64,000 nucleotides of DNA from Nematostella vectensis (GCF_932526225.1 NC_064038.1:18401075-18465074), one strand, 5' to 3'; shown: positions 39,514-51,510, numbered from the stretch's first letter. Numbers and translations: made by a program. The notes: generated by a model not told the origin, from the sequence alone.

Positions 39514-39668
39514 AGTAGGGCGCGGTTAGTACTTGGATGGGTGACCGCCTGGGAATACCGTGTGCTGTAGGCATTTACTTTTTGTTTTCGAAGTACTAAC
39601 AGGACTGTTATATAATAGATAGATCTTACACAGTTCTATCGTCTACGGCCATACCACTGAGAAAGCAC

Positions 39669-39699
<31 letters not shown>

Positions 39700-40412
39700 A
39701 GTAGGGCGCGGTAAGTACTTGGATGGGTGACCGCTTCGGAATACCGTGTGCTGTAGGCATTTCCTTTTTGTTACAAAAGTGATCACAGGACTGTTATATA
39801 AAATCTATTTCTTACACAGTTCTGTCGTCTACGGCCATACCACTGAAAAAGCACCGGTTCTCGTCCGATCACCGTAGTTAAGCTAAGTAGGGCACGATTA
39901 GTACTTGGATGGGTGACCGCCTGGGAATACCGTGTGCTGTAGGCATTTCCTTTTTGTTATCGAGGTACTCACAGGACTGTTATATAATAGATAGATCTTA
40001 AACAGTTCTGTCGTCTACGACCATACCACTGAGAAAGCACCGGTTCTCGTCCGATCACCGAATTTAAGCTCAGTAGGGCGCGGTTAGTACTTGGATGGGT
40101 GACCGCCTGGGAATACCGTGTGCTGTAGGCATTTCCTTTTTGTCATCGAAGTACTCACAGGACTGTTATATAATAGATAGATCTTACACAGTTCTATCGT
40201 CTACGGCCATACCACTTAGAAAGCACCGGTTCTCGTCCAATCACCGAAGTTAAGCTCAGTAGGGCACGGTAAGTACTTGGATGGGTGACCGCTTCGGAAT
40301 ACCGTGTGCTGTAGTCATTTCCTTTTTGTCATCGAAGTACTCACAGGACTGTTATATAATAGATAGATCTTACACAGTTCTATCGTCTACGGCCATACCA
40401 CTTAGAAAGCAC

Positions 40413-40443
<31 letters not shown>

Positions 40444-40598
40444 AGTAGGGCGCGGTTAGTACTTGGATGGGTGACCGCCTGGGAATACCGTGTGCTGTAG
40501 GCATTTTCTTTTTGTCATCGAAGTACTCACAGGACTGTTATATAATAGATAGATCTTACACAGTTCTATCGTCTACGGCCATACCACTTAGAAAGCAC

Positions 40599-40629
<31 letters not shown>

Positions 40630-41528
40630 AGTAGGGCGCGGTAAGTACTTGGATGAGTGACCGCTTCGGAATACCGTGTGCTGTAGGCATTTCCTTTTTG
40701 TTAACAAAGTGCTCACAGGACTGTTATATAAAATCTATTTCTTACACAGTTCTGTCATCTACGGCCATACCACTGAGAAAGCACCGGTTCTCTTCCGATC
40801 ACCGTAGTTAAGCTCAGTAGGGCACGGTTAGTACTTGGATGGGTGACCGCCTGGGAATACCGTGTGCTGTAGGCATTTCCTTTTTGTTATCGAGGTACTC
40901 ACAGGACTGTTATATAATAGATAGATCTTAAACAGTTCTGTCGTCTACGACCATACCACTGAGAAAGCACCGGTTCTCGTCCGATCACCGAATTTAAGCT
41001 CAGTAGGGCGCGGTTAGTACTTGGATGGGTGACCGCCTGGGAATACCGTGTGCTGTAGGCATTTCCTTTTTGTCATCGAAGTACTCACAGGACTGTTATA
41101 TAATAGATAGATCTTACACAGTTCTATCGTCTACGGCCATACCACTTAGAAAGCACCGGTTCTCGTCGCATCACCGAAGTTAAGCTCAGTAGGGCACGGT
41201 AAGTACTTGGATGGGTGACCGCTTCGGAATACCGTGTGCTGTAGGCATTTCCTTTTTGTCATCGAAGTACTCACAGGACTGTTATATAATATATATTTCT
41301 TACACAGTTCTGTCGTCTACGGCCATACCACTGAGAAAGCACCGATTCTCGTCCGATCACCGAAGTTAAGCTCAGTAGGGCGCGGTTAGTATTTGGATGG
41401 GTGAACGCCTGGGAATACCGTGTGCTGTAGGCATTTCCTTTTTGTCATCGAAGTACTCACAGGACTGTTATATAATAGATAGATCTTACACAGTTCTATC
41501 GTCTACGGCCATACCACTTAGAAAGCAC

Positions 41529-41559
<31 letters not shown>

Positions 41560-41900
41560 AGTAGGGCGCGGTAAGTACTTGAATGGGTGACCGCTTCAGA
41601 ATACCGTGTGCTGTAGGCATTTCCTTTTTGTTACCAAAGTACTCACAGGACTGTTATATAAAATCTATTTCTTACACAGTTCTGTCATCTACGGCCATAC
41701 CACTGAGAAAGCACCGGTTATCGTCCGATCACCGTAGTTAAGCTCAGTAGGGCACGGTTAGTACTTGGATGGGTGACCGCCTGGGAATACCGTGTGTTGT
41801 AGGCACTTCCTTTTTGTTATCGAGGTACTCACAGGACTGTTATATAATAGATAGATCTTAAACAGTTCTGTCGTCTATGACCATACCACTGAGAAAGCAC

Positions 41901-41931
<31 letters not shown>

Positions 41932-42830
41932 AGTAGGGCGCGGTTAGTACTTGGATGGCTGACCGCCTGGAAATACCGTGTGCTGTAGGCATTTCCTTTT
42001 TGTCATCGAAGTACTCACAGGACTGTTAGATAATAGATAGATCTTACACAGTTCTATCGTCTACGGCCATACCACTTAGAAAGCACCGGTTCTCGTCCGA
42101 TCACAGAACTTAAAGTCAGTAGGGCACGGTTAGTACTTGGACGGGTGACCGCTTCGGAATACCGTGTGCTGTAGGCATTTCCTTTTTGTTATCGAGGTAC
42201 TGACAGGACTGTTATATAATAGATAGATGTTACACAGTTCTATCGTTTACGGCCATAGCACTGAGAAAGCACCAGTTCTCGTCCGATCACAGAACTTAAA
42301 GTCAGTAGGGCACGGTTAGTACTTGGACGGGTGACCGCCTGGGAATACCGTGTGCTGTAGGCATTTCATTTTTGTTATCGAGGTACTCACAGGACTGTTA
42401 TATAATAGATAGATCTTAAACAGTTCTATCGTTTACGGCCATATCACTGAGAAAGCACCAGTTCTCGTCCGATAACAGAACTTAAAGTCAGTAGGGCACG
42501 GTTAGTACTTGGACGGGTGACCGCTTCGGAATACCGTGTGCTGTTGGCATTTCCTTTTTGTTATCGAGGTACTGACAGTACTGTTATATAATAGATAGAT
42601 GTTACACAGTTCTATCGTTTACGGCCATACCACTGAGAAAGCACCGGTTCTCGTCCGATCACAGAACTTAAAGTCAGTAGGGCACGGTTAGTACTTGGAC
42701 GGGTGACCGCCTGGGAATACCGTGTGCTGTACGCATTTCCTTTTTCTTATCGATGTACTCACAGGACTGTTATATAATAGATATACCTTACACAGTTCTA
42801 TCGTCTACGGCCGTACCACTGAGAAAGCAC

Positions 42831-42861
<31 letters not shown>

Positions 42862-42922
42862 AGTAGGGCGCGGTTAGTACTTGGATGGGTGGCCGCCTGG
42901 GAATACCGTGTGCTGTAGGCAT
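38525..42922 (+). rRNA. 5S rRNA genes, phase block 6 (24 genes)
   Basis: Genes start at 38525 + 186n, n = 0 to 23. D genes and mosaics lie at 39269, 42059, 42245, 42431 and 42617 (canonical CACCGG joined to D body). The last unit is 190 bp because ACAG is duplicated in the spacer before the next gene. Confidence 0.95.
39740..42780 (+). repeat. Copy of part of the 12.4-15.4 kb region, offset 27,347 bp
   Basis: ACAAAAGTGATC (12426/39773), the mosaic gene (14712/42059) and the D units after it keep the same order and spacing. Confidence 0.78.
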
Positions 42923-42992
42923 TTCCTTTTTGTCATCGAAGTACTCACAGGACTGTTATATAATATATATTTCTTACACAGACAGTTCTGTC

Positions 42993-43020
42993 GTCTACGG
43001 CCATACCACTGAGAAAGCAC

Positions 43021-43051
<31 letters not shown>

Positions 43052-43206
43052 AGTAGGGCGCGGTTAGTACTTGGATGGGTGACCGCCTGGGAATACCGTG
43101 TGCTGTAGGCATTTCCATTTTGTCATCGAAGTACTCACAGGACTGTTATATAATAGATAGATCTTACACAGTTCTATCGTCTACGGCCATACCACTTAGA
43201 AAGCAC

Positions 43207-43237
<31 letters not shown>

Positions 43238-43578
43238 AGTAGGGCGCGGTAAGTACTTGGATGGGTGACCGCTTCGGAATACCGTGTGCTGTAGGCATTT
43301 CCTTTTTCTTACCAAAGTACTCACAGGACTGTTATATAAAATCTATTTCTTACACAGTTCTGTCGTCTACGGCCATACCACTGAGAAAGCACCGGTTCTC
43401 GTCCGATCACCGTAGTTAAGCTCATTAGGGCACGGTTAGTACTTGGATGGGTGACCGCCTGAGAATACCGTGTGCTGTAGGCATTTTCTTTTTGTTATCG
43501 TGGTACTCACAGGACTGTTATATAATAGATAGATCTTAAACAGTTCTGTCGTCTACGGCCATACCACTGAGAAAGCAC

Positions 43579-43609
<31 letters not shown>

Positions 43610-43950
43610 AGTAGGGCGCGGTAAGTACTTGGATGGGTGACCGCTTCGGAATACCGTGTGCTGTAGGCATTTCCTTTTTGTTACCGAAGTACTCACAGGA
43701 CTGTTATATAAAATCTATTTCTTACACAGTTCTGTCGTCTACGGCCATACCACTGAGAAAGCACCGGTTCTCGTCCGATCACCGTAGTTAAGCTCAGTAG
43801 GGCACGGTTAGTACTTGGACGGGTGACCGCCTGGGAATACCGTGTGCTGTACGCATTTCCTTTTTCTTATCGATGTACTCACAGGACTGTTATATAATAG
43901 ATAGACCTTACACAGTTCTATCGTCTACGGCCATACCACTGAGAAAGCAC

Positions 43951-43981
<31 letters not shown>

Positions 43982-44508
43982 AGTAGGGCGCGGTAAGTAC
44001 TTGGATGGGTGACCGCTTCGGAATACCGTGTGCTGTAGGCATTTCCTTTTTGTTACCGAAGTACTCACAAGACTGTTATATCAAATCTATTTCTTATACA
44101 GTTCTGTCGTCTACGGCCATACCACTGAGAAAGCACCGGTTCTCGTCCGATCACCGTAGTTAAGCTCAGTAGGGCACGGCTAGTACTTGGATTGGTGACC
44201 TCCTGGGAATCCCGTGTGCTGTAGGCATTTCCTTTTTGTTATCGAGGTACTCACAGGACTGTTATATAATAGATAGATCTTAAACAGTTCTATCGTCTAC
44301 GGCCATACCACTGAGAAAGCACCGGTTCTCGTCCGATCACCGAATTTAAGCTCAGTAGGGCGTGGTTAGTACTTGGATGGGTGACCGCCTGGGAATACCG
44401 TGTGCTGTAGGCATTTCCTTTTTGTCATCGAAGTACTCACAGGACTGTTATATAATAGATAGATCTTACACAGTTCTATCGTCTACGGCCATACCACTTA
44501 GAAAGCAC

Positions 44509-44539
<31 letters not shown>

Positions 44540-45436
44540 AGTAGGGCGCGGTAAGTACTTGGATGGGTGACCGCTTCGGAATACCGTGTGCTGTAGCCAT
44601 TTCCTTTTTGTCATCGAAGTACTCACAGGACTGTTATTTAATATATATTTCTTACACAGTTCTATCGTCTACGGCCATACCACTTAGAAAGCACCGGTTC
44701 TCGTCCCATCACCGAAGTTAAGCTCAGTAGGGCGCGGTAAGTACTTGGATGGGTGACCGCTTCGGAATACCGTGTGCTGTAGGCATTTCCTTTTTGTTAC
44801 AAAAGTGCTCACAGGACTGTTATATAAAATCTATTTCTTACACAGTTCTGTCGTCTACGGCCATACCACTGAGAAAGCACCGGTTCTCGTCCGATCACCG
44901 TAGTTAAGCTCAGTAGGGCACGGTTAGTACTTGGATGGGTGACCGCCTGGGAATACCGTGTGCTGTAGGCATTTCCTTTTTGTTATCGAGGTACTCACAG
45001 GACTGTTATATAATAGATAGATCTTAAACAGTTCTGTCGTCTACGACCATACCACTGAGAAAGCACCGGTTCTCGTCATATCACCGAATTTAAGCTCAGT
45101 AGGGCGCGGTTAGTACTTGGATGGGTGACCGCCTGGGAATACCGTGTGCTGTAGGCATTTCCTTTTTGTCATCGAAGTACTCACAGGACTGTTATATAAT
45201 AGATAGATCTTACACAGTTCTATCGTCTACGGCCATACCACTTAGAAAGCACCGGTTCTCGTCCCATCACCGAAGTTAAGCTCAGTAGGGCACGGTAAGT
45301 ACTTGGATGGGTGACCGCTTCGGAATACCGTGTGCTGTAGGCATTTCCTTTTTGTCATCGAAGTACTCACAGGACTGTTATATAATAGATAGATCTTACA
45401 CAGTTCTATCGTCTACGGCCATACCACTTAGAAAGC

Positions 45437-45469
<33 letters not shown>

Positions 45470-45624
45470 AGTAGGGCGCGGTTAGTACTTGGATGGGTGA
45501 CCGCCTGGGAATACCGTGTGCTGTAGGCATTTCCTTTTTGTCATCGAAGTACTCACAGGACTGTTATATAATAGATAGATCTTACACAGTTCTATCGTCT
45601 ACGGCCATACCACTTAGAAAGCAC

Positions 45625-45655
<31 letters not shown>

Positions 45656-45996
45656 AGTAGGGCGCGGTAAGTACTTGGATGGGTGACCGCTTCGGAATAC
45701 CGTGTGCTGTAGGCATTTCCTTTTTCTTACCAAAGTACTCACAGGACTGTTATATAAAATCTATTTCTTACACAGTTCTGTCGTCTACGGCCATACCACT
45801 GAGAAAGCACCGGTTCTCGTCCGATCACCGTAGTTAAGCTCATTAGGGCACGGTTAGTACTTGGATGGGTGACCGCCTGAGAATACCGTGTGCTGTAGGC
45901 ATTTTCTTTTTGTTATCGTGGTACTCACAGGACTGTTATATAATAGATAGATCTTAAACAGTTCTGTCGTCTACGGCCATACCACTGAGAAAGCAC

Positions 45997-46027
<31 letters not shown>

Positions 46028-46277
46028 AGTAGGGCGCGGTAAGTACTTGGATGGGTGACCGCTTCGGAATACCGTGTGCTGTAGGCATTTCCTTTTTGTT
46101 ACCGAAGTACTCACAGGACTGTTATATAAAATCTATTTCTTACACAGTTCTGTCGTCTACGGCCATACCACTGAGAAAGCACCGGTTCCCGTCCGATTAC
46201 CGTAGTTGTTAAGCTCATTAGGGCACGGTTAGTACTTGGACGGGTGACCGCCTGGAAATACCGTGTGCTGTAGGCAT
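42993..46277 (+). rRNA. 5S rRNA genes, phase block 7 (18 genes)
   Basis: Genes start at 42993 + 186n, n = 0 to 17. The H gene is at 44109. The last gene (46155) is of the 3-nt insertion class. Confidence 0.95.
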
Positions 46278-46371
46278 TTCCTTTTTCTTATCGATGTACT
46301 CACAGGACTGTTATATAATAGATAGACCTTACACAGTTCTATCGTCTACGGCCATACCACTGAGAAAGCAC

Positions 46372-46402
<31 letters not shown>

Positions 46403-46929
46403 AGTAGGGCGCGGTAAGTACTTGGATGGGTGACCGCTTCGGAATACCGTGTGCTGTAGGCATTTCCTTTTTGTTACCGAAGTACTCACAAGACTGTTAT
46501 ATCAAATCTATTTCTTATACAGTTCTGTCGTCTACGGCCATACCACTGAGAAAGCACCGGTTCTCGTCCGATCACCGTAGTTAAGCTCAGTAGGGCACGG
46601 CTAGTACTTGGATTGGTGACCTCCTGGGAATCCCGTGTGCTGTAGGCATTTCCTTTTTGTTATCGAGGTACTCACAGGACTGTTATATAATAGATAGATC
46701 TTAAACAGTTCTATCGTCTACGGCCATACCACTGAGAAAGCACCGGTTCTCGTCCGATCACCGAATTTAAGCTCAGTAGGGCGTGGTTAGTACTTGGATG
46801 GGTGACCGCCTGGGAATACCGTGTGCTGTAGGCATTTCCTTTTTGTCATCGAAGTACTCACAGGACTGTTATATAATAGATAGATCTTACACAGTTCTAT
46901 CGTCTACGGCCATACCACTTAGAAAGCAC

Positions 46930-46960
<31 letters not shown>

Positions 46961-48045
46961 AGTAGGGCGCGGTAAGTACTTGGATGGGTGACCGCTTCGG
47001 AATACCGTGTGCTGTAGCCATTTCCTTTTTGTCATCGAAGTACTCACAGGACTGTTATATAATATATATTTCTTACACAGTTCTATCGTCTACGGCCATA
47101 CCACTTAGAAAGCACCGGTTCTCGTCCCATCACCGAAGTTAAGCTCAGTAGGGCGCGATAAGTACTTGGATGGGTGACCGCTTCGGAATACCGTGTGCTG
47201 TAGGCATTTCCTTTTTGTTACAAAAGTGCTCACAGGACTGTTATATAAAATCTATTTCTTACACAGTTCTGTCGTCTACGGCCATACCACTGAGAAAGCA
47301 CCGGTTCTCGTCCGATCACCGTAGTTAAGCTCAGTAGGGCACGGTTAGTACTTGGATGGGTGACCGCCTGGGAATACCGTGTGCTGTAGGCATTTCCTTT
47401 TTGTTATCGAGGTACTCACAGGACTGTTATATAATAGATAGATCTTAAACAGTTCTGTCGTCTACGACCATACCACTGAGAAAGCACCGGTTCTCGTCAT
47501 ATCACCGAATTTAAGCTCAGTAGGGCGCGGTTAGTACTTGGATGGGTGACCGCCTGGGAATACCGTGTGCTGTAGGCATTTCCTTTTTGTCATCGAAGTA
47601 CTCACAGGACTGTTATATAATAGATAGATCTTACACAGTTCTATCGTCTACGGCCATACCACTTAGAAAGCACCGGTTCTCGTCCCATCACCGAAGTTAA
47701 GCTCAGTAGGGCACGGTAAGTACTTGGATGGGTGACCGCTTCGGAATACCGTGTGCTGTAGGCATTTCCTTTTTGTCATCGAAGTACTCACAGGACTGTT
47801 ATATAATAGATAGATCTTACACAGTTCTATCGTCTACGGCCATACCACTTAGAAAGCAACGGTTCTCGTTCGATCACCGAAGTTAAGCTCAGTAGGGCGC
47901 GGTTAGTACTTGGATGGGTGACCGCCTGGGAATACCGTGTGCTGTAGGCATTTCCTTTTTGTCATCGAAGTACTCACAGGACTGTTATATAATAGATAGA
48001 TCTTACACAGTTCTATCGTCTACGGCCATACCACTTAGAAAGCAC

Positions 48046-48076
<31 letters not shown>

Positions 48077-48417
48077 AGTAGGGCGCGGTAAGTACTTGGA
48101 TGGGTGACCGCTTCGGAATACCGTGTGCTGTAGGCATTTCCTTTTTCTTACCAAAGTACTCACAGGACTGTTATATAAAATCTATTTCTTACACAGTTCT
48201 GTCGTCTACGGCCATACCACTGAGAAAGCACCGGTTCTCGTCCGATCACCGTAGTTAAGCTCATTAGGGCACGGTTAGTTCTTGGATGGGTGACCGCCTG
48301 AGAATACCGTGTGCTGTAGGCATTTTCTTTTTGTTATCGTGGTACTCACAGGACTGTTATATAATAGATAGATCTTAAACAGTTCTGTCGTCTACGGCCA
48401 TACCACTGAGAAAGCAC

Positions 48418-48448
<31 letters not shown>

Positions 48449-48698
48449 AGTAGGGCGCGGTAAGTACTTGGATGGGTGACCGCTTCGGAATACCGTGTGC
48501 TGTAGGCATTTCCTTTTTGTTACCGAAGTACTCACAGGACTGTTATATAAAATCTATTTCTTACACAGTTCTGTCGTCTACGGCCATACCACTGAGAAAG
48601 CACCGGTTCCCGTCCGATTACCGTAGTTGTTAAGCTCATTAGGGCACGGTTAGTACTTGGACGGGTGACCGCCTGGAAATACCGTGTGCTGTAGGCAT
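43923..48698 (+). repeat. Tandem higher-order repeat, 13 units, period 2,421 bp
   Basis: Marks at +2,421: CTCACAAGACTG (44064/46485), GTAGCCATTTCC, CGTCATATCACC and the 3-nt insertion gene (46155/48576). Confidence 0.87.
46344..48698 (+). rRNA. 5S rRNA genes, phase block 8 (13 genes)
   Basis: Genes start at 46344 + 186n, n = 0 to 12. This block is a near copy of 43923-46277, 2,421 bp upstream. It ends with the insertion-class gene at 48576. Confidence 0.95.
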
Positions 48699-48764
48699 TT
48701 CCTTTTTGTTACCGAAGTACTCACAGGACTGTTATATAAAATCTATTTCTTACACAGTTCTGTC

Positions 48765-48870
48765 GTCTACGGCCATACCACTGAGAAAGCACCGGTTCTC
48801 GTCCGATCACCGTAGTTAAGCTCAGTAGGGCACGGTTAGTACTTGGACGGGTGACCGCCTGGGAATACCG
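48765..48870 (+). pseudogene. 5S rRNA gene broken by transposon, 5' part
   Basis: Nucleotides 1-106 of a C-class gene (GGACGGG subtype), ending at AATACCG where the transposon begins. The internal control region is complete but the 3' strand of helix I and the terminator are displaced by 2.7 kb. Any Pol III transcript would run into the transposon and probably stop at the T6 runs within its first hundred bases. The remaining nucleotides are at 51563-51576. Confidence 0.95.
48869..48870. repeat. Target-site duplication CG, left
   Basis: The last two bases of the broken 5S part. The same CG follows the right end at 51561-51562. Confidence 0.65.
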
Positions 48871-48920
48871 CACTGTTAGTTTCAGAGAGTAGTTTCAACT
48901 CCAAAAGGGGAGTAAAAAAC
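48871..48920 (+). repeat. Left terminal inverted repeat
   Basis: The first 15 bases are identical to the inverse of the right end. Over 50 bases I count 39 matches, the mismatches lying outside the GAGT and ACTCC motifs. Confidence 0.88.
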
Positions 48921-48944
48921 CGAGGTACAAAATGACTCCCTTTT

Positions 48945-49290
48945 TGGAGTAATTTTTTACTCCCTTTTTTCTACTCTCTCAAGGGAGTAGATTTTACCCC
49001 TGTAGGGGAGTAACTAAAGGGAGTGATTTACTAGGTTGCTTGCTATTACTCCATTAAAGGAGTACAATTTACCCTCAAAATGGAGTTATTTTTTACTCCT
49101 TTTTTTCCTACTCTCTCAGGGGAGTAGATTTTACCCACTTTAGGGGGTAGCTAAGTGGAGTAATTTACTAGGTTGCTTGTAGTTACTCCATTAAAAGAGT
49201 ACAATTCACCCTCAAAATGGGAGTCAATTTTTACTCCCTATTTTGTTATTTCCCCCTACTAATTGGGTAACTAAAGGGATGATTTCAACC
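48945..49290 (+). repeat. Subterminal tandem repeat, ~137 bp, 2.5 copies (left arm)
   Basis: Copies at 48945-49080, 49081-49217 and a partial one from 49218. Each begins with a GGAGT...TTTTTACTCC hairpin, then CTACTCTCTCA, GGAGTAGATTTTACCC, TTTACTAGGTTGCTTG and CCTCAAAA. A clear hairpin is 48946-48963 (GGAGTA against TACTCC, 6-nt loop). Such motifs serve as transposase binding sites in CACTA elements. Confidence 0.8.
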
Positions 49291-49561
49291 CCCTCCCCCC
49301 TGTTTTTACAAAATGGCCGTTTAAAATCCACCTACTTCAGGGGTTAATACTGGAGAAAGTAGAGTAATTTAGAAACACCAAGGAAAAGACGTTATTGACA
49401 AATCATTTAATTAAACAATTCAGTTTACAAAATAACAAAAATATAAGTTGAAAAAATGTTTGAAAAATAATAGTCATTTGACATAAGGTATCCAGGACAA
49501 AATTACTAACAAGTGTCCCAACATAACAAAGCTGAAACAAACATAACACAATATTATTTTT
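49291..49561. other. AT-rich unique stretch of the transposon
   Basis: Starts with a C-rich tract (CCCCCTCCCCCC, 49289-49300 area) and then is AT-rich with no repeat or reading frame of note. If the minus-strand gene is real, this is its 3' untranslated region. Confidence 0.5.
49406..49411 (-). promoter_or_regulatory. Possible polyadenylation signal ATTAAA
   Basis: ATTAAA on the minus strand about 150 bases behind the stop of the putative spliced gene. It is common by chance in AT-rich DNA. Confidence 0.25.
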
Positions 49562-50282
49562 CTATAACAACTTTAACAGCTTTTGAACATTACCCTTTTT
49601 GGCGTCATTACGGTTTTCCAAAAGAATTGCCTCCTCCTCCATCTTTGTATATTCAGATAAGAAGCTAGAAGCCTAATGCCTCTATATGCACCATTTAAAT
49701 TTGAACCTGGTAGGCTAGCTTGAAAAGATAACTAGGTTCTTCATATGCAGGGTTTACTGTGATCGGAATATACGGACAAAAACCAACTACAGTAACATTA
49801 GATATTCAAAATAAATATCTGGACAAATTTTAGGTGCAAGACTGATTACTAGGTTTTTACTAAGCTAAGTTATTCAATTTTGTGCTTCAAGTAACAGTTT
49901 ATAAAGCATAGGCGCTTTAGATGTAAGTACAGTGATTAGTGAATAACTTAAGTTTACAAAGTTTTTATTCGTTTCTTGCGATTTACGCATTGATACATTC
50001 CTTATACCTCAAACTTCTTTCTTTTCTGGCTTTCAACTCGAGCACATTTTACTATCTCTATCATAATGTCCTGCGAAGATAATAAGAGAAACACATAAGA
50101 AGGTAGTATTGCTTTGGAAGATAACAAAGAATCACAAAACATATCAGTCTAGTTCGAGAAATCCGCTCACGAACGATGATTTGATGCTGAAGTTGGTCGC
50201 AAAAATCACATTTAGTATTGAACCTATCACATTATAAAGCCCATTACACACTAACCTTTAACTTCAATCCATGTTCTGCCAT
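49562..50282 (-). CDS. Putative small spliced gene within the transposon
   Basis: Three minus-strand exons can be proposed: 50282-50256 (ATG, 9 codons, donor GTTAGT), 50070-50008 (acceptor TTCGCAG, 21 codons, donor GTATAAG) and 49672-49562 (acceptor GCATTAG, 36 codons then TAG). All junctions are in phase 0 and the joined frame is open for 66 residues. The second exon is basic (KRKKF near its end). The last encodes a charged, leucine-rich helix (YTKMEEEAILLEN, then KLLKLL at the end), a likely coiled coil. Intron 2's acceptor lacks a good pyrimidine tract, and the start may lie in further upstream exons. No domain is recognised. It could be the tail of an element-encoded DNA-binding protein or a chance frame. 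Confidence 0.3.
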
Positions 50283-50360
50283 CAAATCCTCAAAAAAGGT
50301 GGATTACGCGTAGAAAAGACGGGAATAAACGGCTATCTGTTTGGAGGTTATGATAATGGT

Positions 50361-50485
50361 TCCGTCCGACCGTTATGATTTTGCGCCTTGGGCCCAAGCC
50401 CCTCTCGGCCACTAAAGCGAGGGACGCCCGGTACATTTTGGTTTTACGAGCCCTGGTGAGCCGTCTTCTATCTGCAAAGCGGGAC
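50361..50485. other. GC-rich patch inside the AT-rich transposon
   Basis: About 125 bp, clearly richer in G+C and CpG than the DNA around it, with the palindrome CTTGGGCCCAAG. Both strands are open through it (142 codons from 50375 on +, 79 codons to 50290 on -), as expected where AT-rich stop codons are rare. It sits just upstream of the first exon of the putative minus-strand gene, so it may be that gene's promoter or leader, an extra exon, or captured foreign DNA. I recognise no family. Confidence 0.45.
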
Positions 50486-50767
50486 TTCTTTTTTTTTATA
50501 ATCTCAAGTAGCATTTCTATTAGAAACAATATATATTATTTTATAATGTTCAAATCGGATCTAAGAATTTTATACAATTATCACCCTACCTATCTTTCTT
50601 TTAAATGCAGTACTAATTATTCTGAGCGAATTTTGAAAGTACACCACATAAAACTTATGTTCGAGTCCAAGCCTGTCTTTGATTACATTTCTTATTGTTG
50701 TAGTATAGCTGACAATATATGCAAGTATGGTGAGGCCTGTTCTTGTATTGAAAATGTTCTTTTAGGA

Positions 50768-50946
50768 TTTCCTAAGAATTTCCTAAGAGTTCCTAAATTG
50801 TAGAACTTCAAATCTTCTTCCTAAGATTTTCTTATCCAAATTATTTCCATTTTCTGGTCTACTGCTTATACTAGGAAATCCTACGAATTTTTAGGAAGTT
50901 TAATCATATTTTGTTGTTTTGATCGAACTTAGGAAATCTTAGGAAA
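50768..50946. repeat. Inverted repeat built of TTTCCTAAG words
   Basis: The left arm 50768-50787 (TTTCCTAAGA twice, second copy shortened) pairs with the inverse at 50928-50946, differing by one base of length. Between them lie weaker copies (CCTAAGATTTTC at 50820, TAGGAAATCC at 50872, TTTTTAGGAAG at 50888), themselves arranged as a mirror. A long hairpin with a ~140-nt loop, or nested hairpins, is possible. Confidence 0.75.
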
Positions 50947-51134
50947 CTCCTAGGCACAGGGTAGAGTTTTTTGTCTCAATACCAATAGATACGATAAATT
51001 ATTATTTTTATCTTTTGTCTTATATAATAAAGACTATCGTTTTCCTTCTTACATTCAGCTAATTCAGAGTAAAAAAACAACTCCCTTTATTTTATATATT
51101 TGGAGTGGTTTGTTACTGCTCTAAAAAGATACAG
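50947..51134. other. AT-rich stretch before the right arm
   Basis: No gene or repeat is seen up to about 51070, where the first GGAGT/ACTCC words of the right arm begin. Confidence 0.5.
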
Positions 51135-51400
51135 CTGGAGTAAAAACTACTCTTTCAACACGAGATGGCTGGAGTAGTTTTTACTCTTCAAAACCTACCC
51201 CCTAAAAGGAGTACTTTTTTACTCCATTTCTTGACCATCTGGAGTAAAAATAACTCTTTTCACTTCAGATAGTTGGAGTAGTTTTCACTCTGCTAAAATT
51301 ACTCCCAGAAAAGAGTACTTTTTACTCCATTATTTGACCAACAAGAGTGAAAATTACTCTTTTTTTAATAAACATTCGATACTAATTCTCAGCAGAGTAA
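51135..51400 (+). repeat. Subterminal tandem repeat, ~104 bp, about 2.5 copies (right arm)
   Basis: CTGGAGTAAAAA.TA/AC.ACTCT starts at 51135 and 51239 and, degenerate, at 51343. Each copy holds GGAGTAGTTTT.ACTC and GAGTACTTTTTACTCC. A hairpin at 51208-51225 mirrors that of the left arm. The repeat unit differs from the left-arm unit although both use the same GGAGT/ACTCC words. Confidence 0.75.
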
Positions 51401-51510
51401 AACTTACTCCGTTAAGGGAGTAAACAAAAAAATTACTCCTCAGTGGAGTAGTTTTTACTCCAATAAAGGAGTTCAAATTACTCCTTTAAAAGTACTCCAC
51501 CGCAAAGAGT

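Larger units (their letters stand above)
1..48870 (+). repeat. 5S rDNA tandem array, left part (263 units)
   Basis: Continuous head-to-tail 5S repeats of 186 bp. Each unit has a ~120-nt gene, a T-run terminator, a short spacer with a TATATAA motif, then the next gene. I followed the phase by locating the gene start (GTCTACG after TC) at many points. It slips only at units of unusual length: those starting at 8948 (185), 11923 (185), 23268 (189), 35547 (188), 35735 (185), 38338 (187), 42803 (190), 46155 (189) and 48576 (189). No other gene, mobile element or unique sequence is present here. The first 49 units show no phase slip at all. Confidence 0.97.

Noticed and set aside
42885-43067. 60-residue plus-strand frames at 42885, 60103 and 60293
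   Set aside because: They run from one 5S gene into the next through 190-bp units, where the extra 4 nt shifts the frame past the usual stops. No sign of translation.
1-48870. Linked histone, snRNA or spliced-leader genes within the 5S spacers
   Set aside because: Spacers are only about 66 bp, consist of the T-run, a CTCACAGGACTG segment and the TATA-like box, and leave no room for another gene.
50390-50450. tRNA-like A box (TGGCCGAGAGG on the minus strand) in the GC-rich patch, suggesting a SINE or tRNA remnant
   Set aside because: There is no matching B box at the right distance and no cloverleaf could be drawn.
50290-50529. 79-residue minus-strand frame, rich in Arg and Lys
   Set aside because: It overlaps the same GC-rich patch and ends just before the first exon of the putative spliced gene. 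It could be an upstream exon, but I find no convincing donor to connect it, so I do not call it a gene.
50375-50803. 142-residue plus-strand frame in the transposon
   Set aside because: It begins in the GC-rich patch, passes through a poly-T tract giving a run of phenylalanines, and ends in the TTTCCTAAG repeats. No domain or motif is seen, and the composition fits a chance frame.
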